Below are positions 39,642 through 49,442 of a stretch of DNA of 64,000 bases, piece after piece. Below the pieces are notes generated by a model. It worked only from the letters and a program-made list of their open reading frames with translations, was not told where the DNA came from and did not search any database. Every line of letters starts with the position of its first letter. The first letter of the stretch is position 1. Origin of the DNA: Scatosoma sp900555925 (lineage in GTDB: Bacteria; Bacillota; Clostridia; Christensenellales; Borkfalkiaceae); NCBI GenBank assembly GCA_959603585.1, contig CAUGYD010000005.1, positions 62,001 to 126,000 on the forward strand. The letters are read 5' to 3'. Both the position numbers and the translations under genes were made by a program.

Positions 39642-42416
39642 TCAGTTTGCAGTCCATACGGCATATAAGACGGTTCCCGTGGGAACGAACGCAAGCTCTT
39701 CGGCCTTATAGACGACCGGTCCACCCTCTGAGATTGCCCAACCGGAGAACGTGTATCCGCTGCGGGCAGGGCCCCCGATGCCGCCGAGCGCCTCGGCATT
39801 TTCGAGCGCTTCGGCGTCCATAGTCACGGAAACCACATAGGCTTGATCCTCCGACAGTTCACAGCCCCAAACGACGGAGCAGAAGGAGGAATTCCAGCGT
39901 TTGTTCCAACCTTCGGGAAGCCCGTCTGCGTCCGTAAACACAGTCATTTTGTAACAGGCATAGAAGGCATGGACTCCGATCTGATTCACGCTTTCGGGAA
40001 TCACGACCGACGCGAGATTATAACAGCCGCGGAACGCCGCGTTCCCAATATTCTTTACGCTTTGAGGAATTACCAGATTAGAGAGTTTTTCCAACCCGCA
40101 GAAGGAATAATTTCCGATATTTTCCACGCCGTTTTCCAATGTGAGCTCTGTAACGGCCGCACAATTCAGGAATGCGTAATCTCCTATGGATTTAACGGAA
40201 CCGGGAATGACGATATTTTCCAAAGCCGTGCAGGAGCTGAACGCATATTCACCTATCTCCGCGACATTTGCGCCGATCCGAACCTGCTTCAAAGCGCTGC
40301 ACATGCTGTAAGCGCGATAGCCGATCGTCGTCACCGAATCGGGGATTGTCAATTCTGTCAAAGAGGAATTTCCATAGAACGCACACTTCCCGATCTCCGT
40401 CAAACTTTCGCCCAAATCCGCCTTTTTTAAGTTAAGATTATTAAAGAAGGCATATTCGCCGATACTTTCGACCATAGAGCCCGACAGATCGAGTTCATTT
40501 AAGTTGCTGCAAGCATAAAAAGCAGAGCGTCCGATTGTTTTCAAGGTCGCAGGCAAGCCGATACTGAACAGAGAAGAACATTTGTAGAACGTATAGTCTT
40601 CTATCGTTTTCAAATTTCGGTTGAGCGTTACGGTAGCCAGAGCCGTACAGCCGTAAAACGCACCGCGGCCGATATATTTCGCATTGGCGAGACCGGAAAC
40701 TGTCTCCAAAGTCGTGCACCGATAAAAGGCGTAATCGGCAATGCCGGCCGTTTCTTTTTTCAAAGAAATGGATCCGAGATTGCTGCCGTTAAAGCCTACC
40801 ACCCAATTTCCGGCGTATACGACTCCCGAATCGTCCGGTGAATCCCACAAGCCCGTCTCCTTAAAGGCATCACTTCCAATTGAAGTTACGGAATCGGGAA
40901 TCAGAGAAACCACCTCGTTATTTTTCAAAGTTACACATTGGTAGAAGGCCTTGCTTCCGATCCTTTTCAAGCCCTCACCCAAGGAAACCTGCATCAAAAC
41001 CCCACACTCGTAAAAGGCTCCGTCACCGATAATTTCAACACTATTTTCGGGAATAATTACCCGCCACAATTTCGGAGACTGAGCAAAGGAATAACTTCCG
41101 ATCGCTTTGACAGTCGAAGGAATATCCACCGTCAGAAGATTTTCAATGCGGGAGAGAGCCCAATCCGCAATTCCCGTCACCCCGTCCTTCAAAGAGTCTT
41201 CGGTAATATTTTCAATCGACGATTTTTGTCCTTCGTTAACGCCTACGAGCCAATCATCGGCATAAATATAGGTTTCCGAAGCCTGTAACGAGTAAATTTT
41301 CGTCTCCTCGAAGGCATACGCGCCCACATGCGTCACACTGTCGGGAATAGACACCTCCGCCAGCTCTTCGCAATTAAAGAAAGCATTGTTGCCTATATCG
41401 GTCAATCCTTCCGGAAGGGATATTTCGGAAAACGCGGTATGGGAAAATGCCGCATTATCTATTTTCTTCAAATTCCCTTCGCCTGCGAATATGATGCTTT
41501 TCAGAGCGAGACACTGATAAAAGGCGCTGTTTCCGATCGTCTCCACGCCTTTGCCCAAGGTGACGGACTCCAAGGCGCTGGCGACGGAAAAGGCTTCCGG
41601 GCCGATGGTTACGACCGAATCGGGAATAACGATTTCTTTGAGTGCGGAACAATTCGTGAAGGCTCTTTCTCCCAATTCCCGAACGTTGTTCAAATTGACC
41701 TCTTCGAGCCCCGTACAATAAGCGAAGGTCGATTCTTCTATGACGGATACGCCCGAAGGAATATCGATTTTTGTGAGTCGTCTGCAATTTTGGAATGCCG
41801 CGGAACCGATATAAGTCAGTGAGTCAGGCAACGTTACGGAAGCAATCCATTCGCAGTTAAAGAAAGCATTGGCTCCGATCGAGGTCACGTTTTTTCCCAC
41901 GACGACGCTCGTAATATCCGTGATTCCTCTGAAAGCAGCGTCTGCGATTTTTGTCACGGGCTTTCCGCGGTAGACGTCCTCGATGACGAGATCTCCGGTA
42001 GCTGTTCCGGCCTTTGTGAGTTGATAAGCTGTATCGTTGTCAATTAGCGTATAAATACAGCCGCTCTCTTTTTCCTTGTGAAAATAGTAGACCTCAGACC
42101 ATTCAGAATCCTGATAAACCTTACCGTCTCCGAGCGCCTTTATTCTGATTTCGTAATCTCCGTCTCCGAGTTCAGAGAGTGAAAACTTTTCTTCCCTTGA
42201 CGTCGTATTTTTGCTGTATTCTCCGTCGTCGACATCTTTGATATCCACTGCATAACGGCGCGCCTGAGGGACGGCCTCCCAAGTCATCGTGTAATCGACG
42301 CTGTCCACGTCGATACCCGTAGGAACCGGAAGAGTACTTGTACCGCAGGCGGCAAAGACCGAAAGCAGGAAGCATATCATTAAGACCAATGCAACGACGA
42401 TTTTGGGCTTTTTCAT
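39642..42416 (-). CDS. BspA-type LRR lipoprotein with N-terminal Fn3-like and C-terminal InlB-type domains
   Basis: 924 residues. Signal peptide with lipobox VFAAC (Cys ~24). An Fn3-like domain (~30-115, MTWEAVPQARRYAVDI) precedes about 27 LRR_5 repeats (~140-840, consensus IGxxAFxxCxxLxxVxIPxSV) and a C-terminal InlB-type unit (GYTFSGWAISEGG ... VLYAVWTAN). BspA-type LRR proteins commonly bind host matrix or other bacteria. It follows the VWA gene by 87 nt; a hairpin lies in that gap, so expression may be lower than that of the MoxR-VWA genes. AAGGAG lies 6 nt before ATG 42416. Confidence 0.9.
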   Translation of the reverse strand: MKKPKIVVALVLMICFLLSVFAACGTSTLPVPTGIDVDSVDYTMTWEAVPQARRYAVDIKDVDDGEYSKNTTSREEKFSLSELGDGDYEIRIKALGDGKVYQDSEWSEVYYFHKEKESGCIYTLIDNDTAYQLTKAGTATGDLVIEDVYRGKPVTKIADAAFRGITDITSVVVGKNVTSIGANAFFNCEWIASVTLPDSLTYIGSAAFQNCRRLTKIDIPSGVSVIEESTFAYCTGLEEVNLNNVRELGERAFTNCSALKEIVIPDSVVTIGPEAFSVASALESVTLGKGVETIGNSAFYQCLALKSIIFAGEGNLKKIDNAAFSHTAFSEISLPEGLTDIGNNAFFNCEELAEVSIPDSVTHVGAYAFEETKIYSLQASETYIYADDWLVGVNEGQKSSIENITEDSLKDGVTGIADWALSRIENLLTVDIPSTVKAIGSYSFAQSPKLWRVIIPENSVEIIGDGAFYECGVLMQVSLGEGLKRIGSKAFYQCVTLKNNEVVSLIPDSVTSIGSDAFKETGLWDSPDDSGVVYAGNWVVGFNGSNLGSISLKKETAGIADYAFYRCTTLETVSGLANAKYIGRGAFYGCTALATVTLNRNLKTIEDYTFYKCSSLFSIGLPATLKTIGRSAFYACSNLNELDLSGSMVESIGEYAFFNNLNLKKADLGESLTEIGKCAFYGNSSLTELTIPDSVTTIGYRAYSMCSALKQVRIGANVAEIGEYAFSSCTALENIVIPGSVKSIGDYAFLNCAAVTELTLENGVENIGNYSFCGLEKLSNLVIPQSVKNIGNAAFRGCYNLASVVIPESVNQIGVHAFYACYKMTVFTDADGLPEGWNKRWNSSFCSVVWGCELSEDQAYVVSVTMDAEALENAEALGGIGGPARSGYTFSGWAISEGGPVVYKAEELAFVPTGTVLYAVWTAN

Positions 42417-42466
42417 AATATTCTCCTTGAAGGGGATAAGCGTCTAAAACCTTTTAAGGGAAACGC

Positions 42467-42493
42467 GCCGTGCAGAAATAAAGTCCGCACGGC
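42467..42493 (-). promoter_or_regulatory. Hairpin between the double-VWA gene and the LRR lipoprotein gene
   Basis: 7-bp arms GCCGTGC / GCACGGC with a 13-nt loop, lying 11 nt past the stop of the VWA gene. Only a weak U-rich tail follows, so partial termination or mRNA protection are both possible. Confidence 0.4.
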
Positions 42494-42503
42494 TTTTCCG
42501 AAT

Positions 42504-45308
42504 TTATTTAGACGATTTCTTATTTTTGTGTTCGCGAATAAGCTCGTGAATCCATTTGAACTTAAACTTTCTGGCAGCAATATCGCACAGGAACAAAACG
42601 ATGGCCGCAATGATCAAAGCAGGTTTAGGGTCGAACTCTTTGGGGAAGTCGGTCACAAAGTCATCGAAAATTTCGATGGGATCGTCCAGATTTTCAATTT
42701 TGGAACCGCCTCCCTTTTCCGCCAGCTGTTCGAGCCCGGCTTCAAGCTCTGCCGAGCTTTCCTCTAAGAACGTATCGTACTCTTTCGAGTAGGATAACCG
42801 TTTATAAAGCGCTGTTGTAGAGACAACATTTCCGTCGGCATCGCATTTATTGACGACTATCTTATAAATTCCGCTCTGCTTGATGACAAACGTGCATCTG
42901 CTGTAATTATTGCTTGCACTCAGGCAGGACGTGACATAGCCGATAGAATTTTCCGCGGAGTTTTCCGTCAGAGAAGCGACGACTTCCTCCTTTCCGTCGG
43001 GAAGAAGGCGAATGATCTGTCCGTTGATACTGCCGCCCTCGTCGGGCTTTTCCGTGATACTGAGATAGTTGATATAATTCTCTTCGGTCAAAGTAATCTT
43101 TCCGTCTTCAAAATCGTTCGGCCGAATACTCTGCGTCGGCATCAGATTATTGACGACATTGTAAATAAACTGTTTTCCGTTTTTGTCGTCCATAAAATCG
43201 GAAGACCATGTACCGTTCAGGTCGCACATAAAGCTGCCGACCATGCCCTTTCCGAACTTCCATTGTGCGTAGACGGGAACGTTGTAATCTCCGACCAGAA
43301 TCAATTCCGCGTCGCTCCTCGCTCTTGTTCCGTAGAATCCGTCGAGGGTTACGGTCATTTTGTTCAGACCTTCGACGCCTTCTCCGACTTCGATCCCCTT
43401 TACGACGGGGGAAGACGGCTTGGCAATTGTCGGATTAAACTTTTCGGGAATTACTTCTGTAATTTCGGGCGCAGCCAAATCTTCCCTCATCAAACGGGTA
43501 ATCTCTTCGGGATTCGTCGTGGGAAGGAATCTTCCGTGTCCAATATCCGCCGCCGACTGCATCAGCTTTGCAAAAGAAGAGCTCTGAGTTATATTGACTC
43601 CTACAATCGACAGGGTAATGCCGTTATTTTTATAGAGCTTATCGATCGTCTCCTCGTAGACGGCCTTTTCCGATTCTTGAACGGCACCATCCGTCACGAT
43701 AATGATATGCTTCTTATCCACCACGGTCAATGCACTGAGCTGCTGCCCCGCGCTTACTATGGCGTCGTTAAAAAAGGTTCCGCCCTCTGCATTTTCGATA
43801 CCGTCGATCGCCGCGAGAATTTTAGATTCTTCCGTGCGGCGCGTCAAAGGCAAAACGGTATTGTAATCCTTATCCAAAGTCATGACGCCGAAATAATCTC
43901 TTTCGGAAAGCCCCGCGACACAGGTAGAAGCCCCTGCCTTTGCATATTCGAGCGGATCTCCCGCCATGGAACCGGAATGGTCGATGATGACAATCACTCC
44001 TACAGGCGGGGTATAATTGATCGCCTGTACGGGAAGCATCTGCTGGTACAAGGTTCCGTACATATCCTCACGGTTATAGGCGTTTGCCACCGGCTCCCCG
44101 GCGGAATCAAGTTTGTTTCCGCCTACGGTGAACAAACCTCCGCCGTAATCGTAGACATAAGAATACAGAGCCTCGTCGAACCCTTCGGGCATATCGGCAT
44201 TGGCGATATTGTTCAAAATGATTTGATCGTATCCGCGGAGAGCGTCGAGCGTCAGTTCCTCCGCCTTTGCGGAACTGATTTTCTTAACTTCCACGTCATA
44301 GGCCTTATTTTCTGTAAGTATTTTTTGAAGAGCGGCCGACTCTCCGTCCACCCTTTCTAAAATCAAAATCTCATTGAAGATTTCGAGGTTGAAATAGGAA
44401 TAATATTCATTATTTTCCTGAAATTCCTCTTTTTCGTCGACACTGATTTTTAAATTTAATCTGTGCAGCCCGTCCGTCAAGAAGGTATGCTTGAATGATA
44501 TCGTTTGCGTTCCTTTGACGAGATCCACCGTCTGCGTGTCCTTTTCGGAATTGATTTCACCGTTATCGGACAACTGAATTGTCGCTTTTGTCTGAGACTG
44601 CTTGCTCTGAATCGTTACCTCTATGGAACACTCCTCATTGATGTTTACGTGATAATCGGGCAGCTCCATGCCACTCACTTGCACAATATCTCCTTGGGCT
44701 TCGGAAGAAATATACGCGGTATCGACTTTAATCCCCTGTGCGAGAACGGAAGAAATGACGTCCTCGGCTTTTTCGTCCGTCTCCTTGCCGTCGGTGATCA
44801 GAACTATTTTTCCCGATTCAGGATGTTGAAACAGCCCTTTCGTATAGGTCAAGGCGGCAGCGACATTGGTCGCACTGACGTCGGGAGAAGGAGCAGAGAT
44901 ATAATTATCGTAGATTCCGTCGATATCATCGGTCAATTGTACGGCGTATCGCTGGTCGAAACCGAAAGTTACGACACCGACCGTATATCCGTCATATCGG
45001 CTGTCGTCCAAAACAGTTTTGATAAACTCGTTCCGATTTTCCTTTGCGCTTTCTTCCGAATTGGAGACATCGACCAAAAGGATAATTTCGTTGTCTTTGT
45101 TGGGAACCGTATAGGTGAACATGATTCCCGCGAGCACGGAGACCGCAAAGACCATGATAAAGGTATGAAGTATCATCGATACAATACGGTTTCTCGTTCT
45201 TCTGTACTTTTTGGACAGCATGAAATAGGGAACGACCGTCAAAGCGAGCGCAGGAATCAGAAGCAAAAACCAAAGAGGTTGGTCAAAAGCAAATTGAAAA
45301 TTCTGCAT
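42504..45308 (-). CDS. Double-VWA membrane protein with GATase-like domain
   Basis: 934 residues. Two N-terminal helices (~12-30 and 43-65), a first VWA domain with MIDAS motif LLVDVSNSE (~77), a CARDB-like beta domain (~205-300), a glutamine-amidotransferase-like region (YDYGGGLFTVGGN) interrupted by a second VWA with VIIDHSGSM (~443) and VTDGAVQ, then a C-terminal helix (~905-925) with a Lys-rich cytosolic tail. This is the architecture of the large VWA partner in MoxR-DUF58-VWA clusters. Both MIDAS sites look intact. It lies 17 nt after the BatA-like gene; AGGAGG is 11 nt before ATG 45308. Confidence 0.88.
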   Translation of the reverse strand: MQNFQFAFDQPLWFLLLIPALALTVVPYFMLSKKYRRTRNRIVSMILHTFIMVFAVSVLAGIMFTYTVPNKDNEIILLVDVSNSEESAKENRNEFIKTVLDDSRYDGYTVGVVTFGFDQRYAVQLTDDIDGIYDNYISAPSPDVSATNVAAALTYTKGLFQHPESGKIVLITDGKETDEKAEDVISSVLAQGIKVDTAYISSEAQGDIVQVSGMELPDYHVNINEECSIEVTIQSKQSQTKATIQLSDNGEINSEKDTQTVDLVKGTQTISFKHTFLTDGLHRLNLKISVDEKEEFQENNEYYSYFNLEIFNEILILERVDGESAALQKILTENKAYDVEVKKISSAKAEELTLDALRGYDQIILNNIANADMPEGFDEALYSYVYDYGGGLFTVGGNKLDSAGEPVANAYNREDMYGTLYQQMLPVQAINYTPPVGVIVIIDHSGSMAGDPLEYAKAGASTCVAGLSERDYFGVMTLDKDYNTVLPLTRRTEESKILAAIDGIENAEGGTFFNDAIVSAGQQLSALTVVDKKHIIIVTDGAVQESEKAVYEETIDKLYKNNGITLSIVGVNITQSSSFAKLMQSAADIGHGRFLPTTNPEEITRLMREDLAAPEITEVIPEKFNPTIAKPSSPVVKGIEVGEGVEGLNKMTVTLDGFYGTRARSDAELILVGDYNVPVYAQWKFGKGMVGSFMCDLNGTWSSDFMDDKNGKQFIYNVVNNLMPTQSIRPNDFEDGKITLTEENYINYLSITEKPDEGGSINGQIIRLLPDGKEEVVASLTENSAENSIGYVTSCLSASNNYSRCTFVIKQSGIYKIVVNKCDADGNVVSTTALYKRLSYSKEYDTFLEESSAELEAGLEQLAEKGGGSKIENLDDPIEIFDDFVTDFPKEFDPKPALIIAAIVLFLCDIAARKFKFKWIHELIREHKNKKSSK

Positions 45309-45325
45309 TGTTCTTTCAGCCTCCT

Positions 45326-47302
45326 TTACATGCTTTCACGGGATTGAAGCAGCCACTCGATAAACAGAAGCGCCACCAAAGCCCCAGCGAAATACACGAT
45401 GAGGTTTTTGTAGGAATCCTCTTCCGTCTCTTTCCTGTTCGGTTCCGATAAACTGTCCGCCGAATTCCAGATATTGCTTTCCGCTCTCGGCACCCTGACG
45501 TAAATTTTTTCCGATAATTTTTTCCCGAAATCTGTCACCTGCGTCAAGATATACGTTCCGGGAATACTCACCTTCAACGTTGCGGGGAAAGTATCGAACT
45601 CTAACTGTTCTTGACCGTCATATCCCGAAACCACGAGATTTTCTCCCCGTGCGTTCAAAGATACGCTTTCGTTGACCTCAAAAGCGTTTCCCTTTACCGT
45701 GACCGGCAGGAAATATTCAAATAAGTTATACATAAGCGTAGGAAACGCATACTTGATCGGTGTATTACTGTGATGCACACTGAACAGAGAGACTATAACC
45801 TTCGCTTCTTTCTCGTCCTTCAAAAGCAGGACGGGCTCCCCGTTGCACGTGAGCAAAGTATCATAAGAAGCATCATAGCCGGAAAGCGTGGTGAAATAGG
45901 AAAGCGTAAGCGACGATGCATCGATATATTTGATTAAATCGTGATAATTTTCCTGAACCAAAGGAATACTGCCCTGACAATCGTATATTCTGCCTAAAGA
46001 AAGTCCTGAACCGACGGGAGCTTTGTCGGGATCAGCCAAGAATACGATTCCGTCCGTCGGCATTTCCGCCGGCATGGTATGCTCAAAAATATAGAGATCA
46101 TAACCTTTCAGAGCGGGCTGCTGGCCTTCGTGAATTTCGGTTATCTGGATATCCCAGCGGTCGCTGAAATTATCCTGCAAAACCAACAGAATACCGGAAA
46201 AGAAGGGATTGGGAAGCGAACTCGCGTACTGAATCTTCAAAACTTCCTTTTGCCCGCCGTAAATTTCGAAAGTATTGTCCTCTGAAAAGGAATCGTTTAA
46301 TGAACTCGTCGCCGTCTCGGAATCGGAAACGTAAATATGAACGGACTGATAGGAATAAATTCTTTTCTGATCGGGAATGGGGACGTAGACGGTGTTCTCC
46401 GTATCTTTGCCGACTTCGTTTTCGTTTTTGAAAATCACCGTCTTGGTCTTGTCCTTCGAACATTTTACGATCGTTTCAAATTCGGTCGGTTTGACGTTTT
46501 CCGTACTGCTCGATGTATTCGGTCCGCTGACGCTCACGGTCAATTTCACGTCTATATCCTGCCCGTAGCAGGCGAGATCCACATAAAAAGCGTAATAGTT
46601 GTCTTCCATTTCCGCGCGGGCGTTCAAAATTCCGACATTCCATTCCCCCGTTTCGCTCACGCTCACCAGATTGACCGTCGACGGAACATAAGAATACGTC
46701 GTATCCGTATAGAGGTAAATTTGCGCTTTGGGATTCTCATTCAGAATATTTTCACTGAGCTTTATCGCCGCATCCATGTTCGATGCGCCGTAAGTACAGG
46801 CGTCCTCTTCCAAAAGCTCCTCCAAAGCGGCGGAAACTTTGTCCTCTTCGGCGGCGGAAATTCGGTTTAACAAAAAAGAGGGATTTTCATCTGCCAAGAT
46901 GACGGAAAACAATCCGCCGTTGGAAAATACTTCTTCGGATAGGCTCAATGACTTCTTCACGGCCCTTTCAAAGCGGCTTTCCCCGTCTTTTTGAGCCCTC
47001 ATGCTCGCGGAAGAATCGATAATTGCAATGACCTCCGACGGATCCGTTTCCGCCTTTACCACCCGATTGGGTTCCGCCAAAATGAGTGCACAGGCCGTCA
47101 GGACCAAAACCTGACAGAGAATGAGCAGCATATTCCTCAATTTATTAATTTGAACTCTCTTCTTTTTGTATTTGAGACTCAATTTCCATACAAAAGTGCT
47201 GGAAACTGTTTTTTGCTGATAATTTGGCTTAATGACATAAATGAGAATCAATACCGCGATTCCCAATAAGCCGAGAAGCCCTAAGGGAGTTAACAGCTTC
47301 AT
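45326..47302 (-). CDS. BatA-like VWA membrane protein
   Basis: 658 residues. N-terminal BatA region with two membrane helices (~4-22 and 58-75; MKLLTPLGLLGLLGIAVLIL is typical), a VWA domain with the MIDAS motif AIIDSSASM (~91-99), a long extracytoplasmic beta-rich part, and a C-terminal helix (~635-653). The partner of MoxR ATPases in bacterial aerotolerance (Bat)-type operons. ATG 47302 overlaps the DUF58 gene stop by 4 nt (ATGA), so translation is coupled. VWA proteins usually bind metal-dependent ligands; the ligand here is unknown. Confidence 0.88.
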   Translation of the reverse strand: MKLLTPLGLLGLLGIAVLILIYVIKPNYQQKTVSSTFVWKLSLKYKKKRVQINKLRNMLLILCQVLVLTACALILAEPNRVVKAETDPSEVIAIIDSSASMRAQKDGESRFERAVKKSLSLSEEVFSNGGLFSVILADENPSFLLNRISAAEEDKVSAALEELLEEDACTYGASNMDAAIKLSENILNENPKAQIYLYTDTTYSYVPSTVNLVSVSETGEWNVGILNARAEMEDNYYAFYVDLACYGQDIDVKLTVSVSGPNTSSSTENVKPTEFETIVKCSKDKTKTVIFKNENEVGKDTENTVYVPIPDQKRIYSYQSVHIYVSDSETATSSLNDSFSEDNTFEIYGGQKEVLKIQYASSLPNPFFSGILLVLQDNFSDRWDIQITEIHEGQQPALKGYDLYIFEHTMPAEMPTDGIVFLADPDKAPVGSGLSLGRIYDCQGSIPLVQENYHDLIKYIDASSLTLSYFTTLSGYDASYDTLLTCNGEPVLLLKDEKEAKVIVSLFSVHHSNTPIKYAFPTLMYNLFEYFLPVTVKGNAFEVNESVSLNARGENLVVSGYDGQEQLEFDTFPATLKVSIPGTYILTQVTDFGKKLSEKIYVRVPRAESNIWNSADSLSEPNRKETEEDSYKNLIVYFAGALVALLFIEWLLQSRESM

Positions 47303-48198
47303 GACATGATACCTACTTTTAACAACTCTCCGAACAGCATCCTTTCAATCGGAGTGTCGGAGCAAACGGAGACATAATCGGCGCCCCGTTTGGAAGAAAA
47401 TGTTTTAATGTCCTTTTTGAAGTCGCTCAACGCCTCGGCATAGGCTTTGCGCATGGCGGGCGTGATTCTGATTTTCATATTTTTGGTGTCCGACAAATCG
47501 ACGGATTCGGAATCGATCAGATTTACTCTTCCGTCATAGGCGGGATCAACCTCTTCGGGTGCAAGCACTTGAACGAGCAGCACCTGTTTATGCTTATAAC
47601 AAAGATAGTCAACGGCTTTTTTCCAGTTGCTTTCCGTAAAGAAATCGGAAACGATGACGGTTAATCCGTTATTGGAACCGATATTGGGACAGCCCATAAT
47701 GCATGCTTCTATATCCGTATCCTCGCTGAATTGCATATTGTCGAGAACGCTCACGGCTCTGAAAAAGGAATTTTTGCCGATAATCGTACCGAAGGGATTT
47801 TCCGCTACGTTTTCTTTCATCAGATACAGGGATACCTTGTCCATGTTATGTACGGCCAAAAAACCCAAAGCCGCCGCCGTGGCGGCGGAATAAGCGGCTT
47901 TTTGCGGATTTTCTTTTCCCATCGAGGCTGAGCAATCCAAAAAGATTTGAACCTGCATCTGCCTTTCATCGGTGAACAGTTTCAAAAAGTACTTTTCAAA
48001 ACGGCTGTATAAATTCCAGTCGATACGGCGGATATCGTCGCCCAGTTGATATTCTCTGTAATCGGAAAACTCCACTGTCTGTCCGTAAGTCTTGACGAGG
48101 TGCTTTCCTCCGAAATATCCCGCGAGATCCGTTTTCAGATTCAGGGCCAATGTCTCCAAACGGCTGAAAAATTGATCGTTCAAATAAGAAACTTTCAT
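47299..48198 (-). CDS. DUF58 protein (MoxR-associated, VWA-like)
   Basis: 299 residues, soluble. The DUF58 signature is clear: DYREYQLGDDIRRIDWNLYS near 45-65 followed by VQIFLDCSASMG near 85-97, which opens a VWA-like fold with a DxSxS site. DUF58 proteins nearly always stand between a MoxR ATPase and BatA-like proteins and are thought to act with them on substrate maturation. GGAG precedes ATG 48198; the gene overlaps the BatA-like gene by 4 nt. Confidence 0.9.
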   Translation of the reverse strand: MKVSYLNDQFFSRLETLALNLKTDLAGYFGGKHLVKTYGQTVEFSDYREYQLGDDIRRIDWNLYSRFEKYFLKLFTDERQMQVQIFLDCSASMGKENPQKAAYSAATAAALGFLAVHNMDKVSLYLMKENVAENPFGTIIGKNSFFRAVSVLDNMQFSEDTDIEACIMGCPNIGSNNGLTVIVSDFFTESNWKKAVDYLCYKHKQVLLVQVLAPEEVDPAYDGRVNLIDSESVDLSDTKNMKIRITPAMRKAYAEALSDFKKDIKTFSSKRGADYVSVCSDTPIERMLFGELLKVGIMS

Positions 48199-48373
48199 GA
48201 TAACGCTCCGATGCCTAATTTACTTCTTATTTCTTTGTTGCTATTTGTCGTCCGAACAGCTTTTGTCTCTCTTGTAGCTCACATGCGCCGCCTCGGCTGT
48301 TTATACCCGTACAGATTGTACCGTCCTTGCAGTTTATAATGCTTTCGTCTGTGTCTGTATTTGCACTTTTTAA
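48199..48373 (-). other. Gap between moxR and the DUF58 gene without recognised feature
   Basis: 175 nt without an open frame of note. A TACAAT and a TATAAAC occur but without matching -35 boxes, and no terminator hairpin with a T-run is seen, so read-through from moxR to the DUF58 gene is the simplest reading. Confidence 0.4.
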
Positions 48374-49375
48374 TTACTTCTTGCCGTTCTTGTATTTTTT
48401 GTCCACTTCTTCGATGATCTGCTTAATGGCTTCATCGGGCGAAATGCGTTCCGCTATGGCCTCGAAATTCATCTTGATACGGTGGCGGAGAACGGGATAG
48501 GCCAATTCCTCAATATCGTTGTAAGCGACGTTAAATCTTCCCTTAATGAGCGCCATAACCTTCGCCGCAGAAATGAGCGCCTGTCCCGCACGAGGGCTGG
48601 CTCCCACGCGAATATATTTTTTTGCCGCTTCCGACGCACACTCGCTGTCGGGATGGGTAGCAGAGGTGAGAATCATAGCATAACGCATCACTTCTTCCGC
48701 CACGGGAATCTGATTGGCCGTTTCGCGCATTTTGAGAAGCTGTTCCCCGTTGCAGACACTGTCCGCCACTTCGTCCATGGTTTTTTGCGTCATGTCGACG
48801 ATCTGCATAAGTTCGTCGAGACTGGGATTGGGAACGACGAGTTTGAACATAAAGCGGTCCATTTGGGCTTCGGGAAGAGGATAAGTACCGTCCTGTTCGA
48901 TCGGGTTCTGTGTCGCGAGGACGAAGAACGGCTCCGAAAGCTTTCTCGAAACGCCCATGACCGTCACGGTATGTTCCTGCATGGCCTCCAAAAGCGCGGA
49001 CTGCGTCTTGGGGGTCGCACGGTTGATTTCGTCGGCGAGGACGATATTATTGAAGATAGGCCCCGGTTGGAATTTGAAAGTAGAATTACCGTTTTCGTCC
49101 TTGATGATGATATTTGTACCGGTGACGTCTGCGGGCATCAAATCGGGTGTGAACTGAATACGGGAGAAGGGCAGGTCAAACACTCTGCCGAGCGACCTGA
49201 CAAGTCGGGTTTTTCCTACGCCGGGAACCCCTTCGAGAAGTACGTTTCCGCCTGCGATCATCGCGATAATCGTACCTTCGACGACGGGCTTTTGACCAAT
49301 GACGTCGCGGGAAACCTGCTTAAAAATTTCGTTGCACTGCTTGCAAAACTGTTCAATATCTTTTTCTGTAACCAT
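48374..49375 (-). CDS. MoxR-family AAA+ ATPase
   Basis: 333 residues. Walker A LLEGVPGVGKTRLVRS near 48-60, Walker B IVLADEINRATPKTQSALLE near 110, sensor 1 FFVLATQNPIEQDGTYPLPEAQMDRFMFKL near 150-180, arginine-rich lid VGASPRAGQALI near 270. MoxR ATPases act as chaperones that activate or assemble partner complexes, working with VWA proteins that recognise the substrate. Here the DUF58, BatA-like and double-VWA genes follow. GAGGAAA precedes ATG 49375; 67 nt separate it from the upstream gene. Confidence 0.95.
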   Translation of the reverse strand: MVTEKDIEQFCKQCNEIFKQVSRDVIGQKPVVEGTIIAMIAGGNVLLEGVPGVGKTRLVRSLGRVFDLPFSRIQFTPDLMPADVTGTNIIIKDENGNSTFKFQPGPIFNNIVLADEINRATPKTQSALLEAMQEHTVTVMGVSRKLSEPFFVLATQNPIEQDGTYPLPEAQMDRFMFKLVVPNPSLDELMQIVDMTQKTMDEVADSVCNGEQLLKMRETANQIPVAEEVMRYAMILTSATHPDSECASEAAKKYIRVGASPRAGQALISAAKVMALIKGRFNVAYNDIEELAYPVLRHRIKMNFEAIAERISPDEAIKQIIEEVDKKYKNGKK

Positions 49376-49442
49376 GATTTTTTCCTCGTTTTTAATTTTG
49401 ACAGCGGCTCTCTGCTGCGGTTTTCTGCATTATATTATAATA

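Noticed and set aside
42504..47302. Metal-chelatase (ChlI/ChlD-like) reading of the MoxR and VWA genes
   Set aside because: Sequence and order (DUF58 between MoxR and BatA-like proteins, membrane helices, GATase-like part) fit the MoxR-Bat type, and no porphyrin genes are near.
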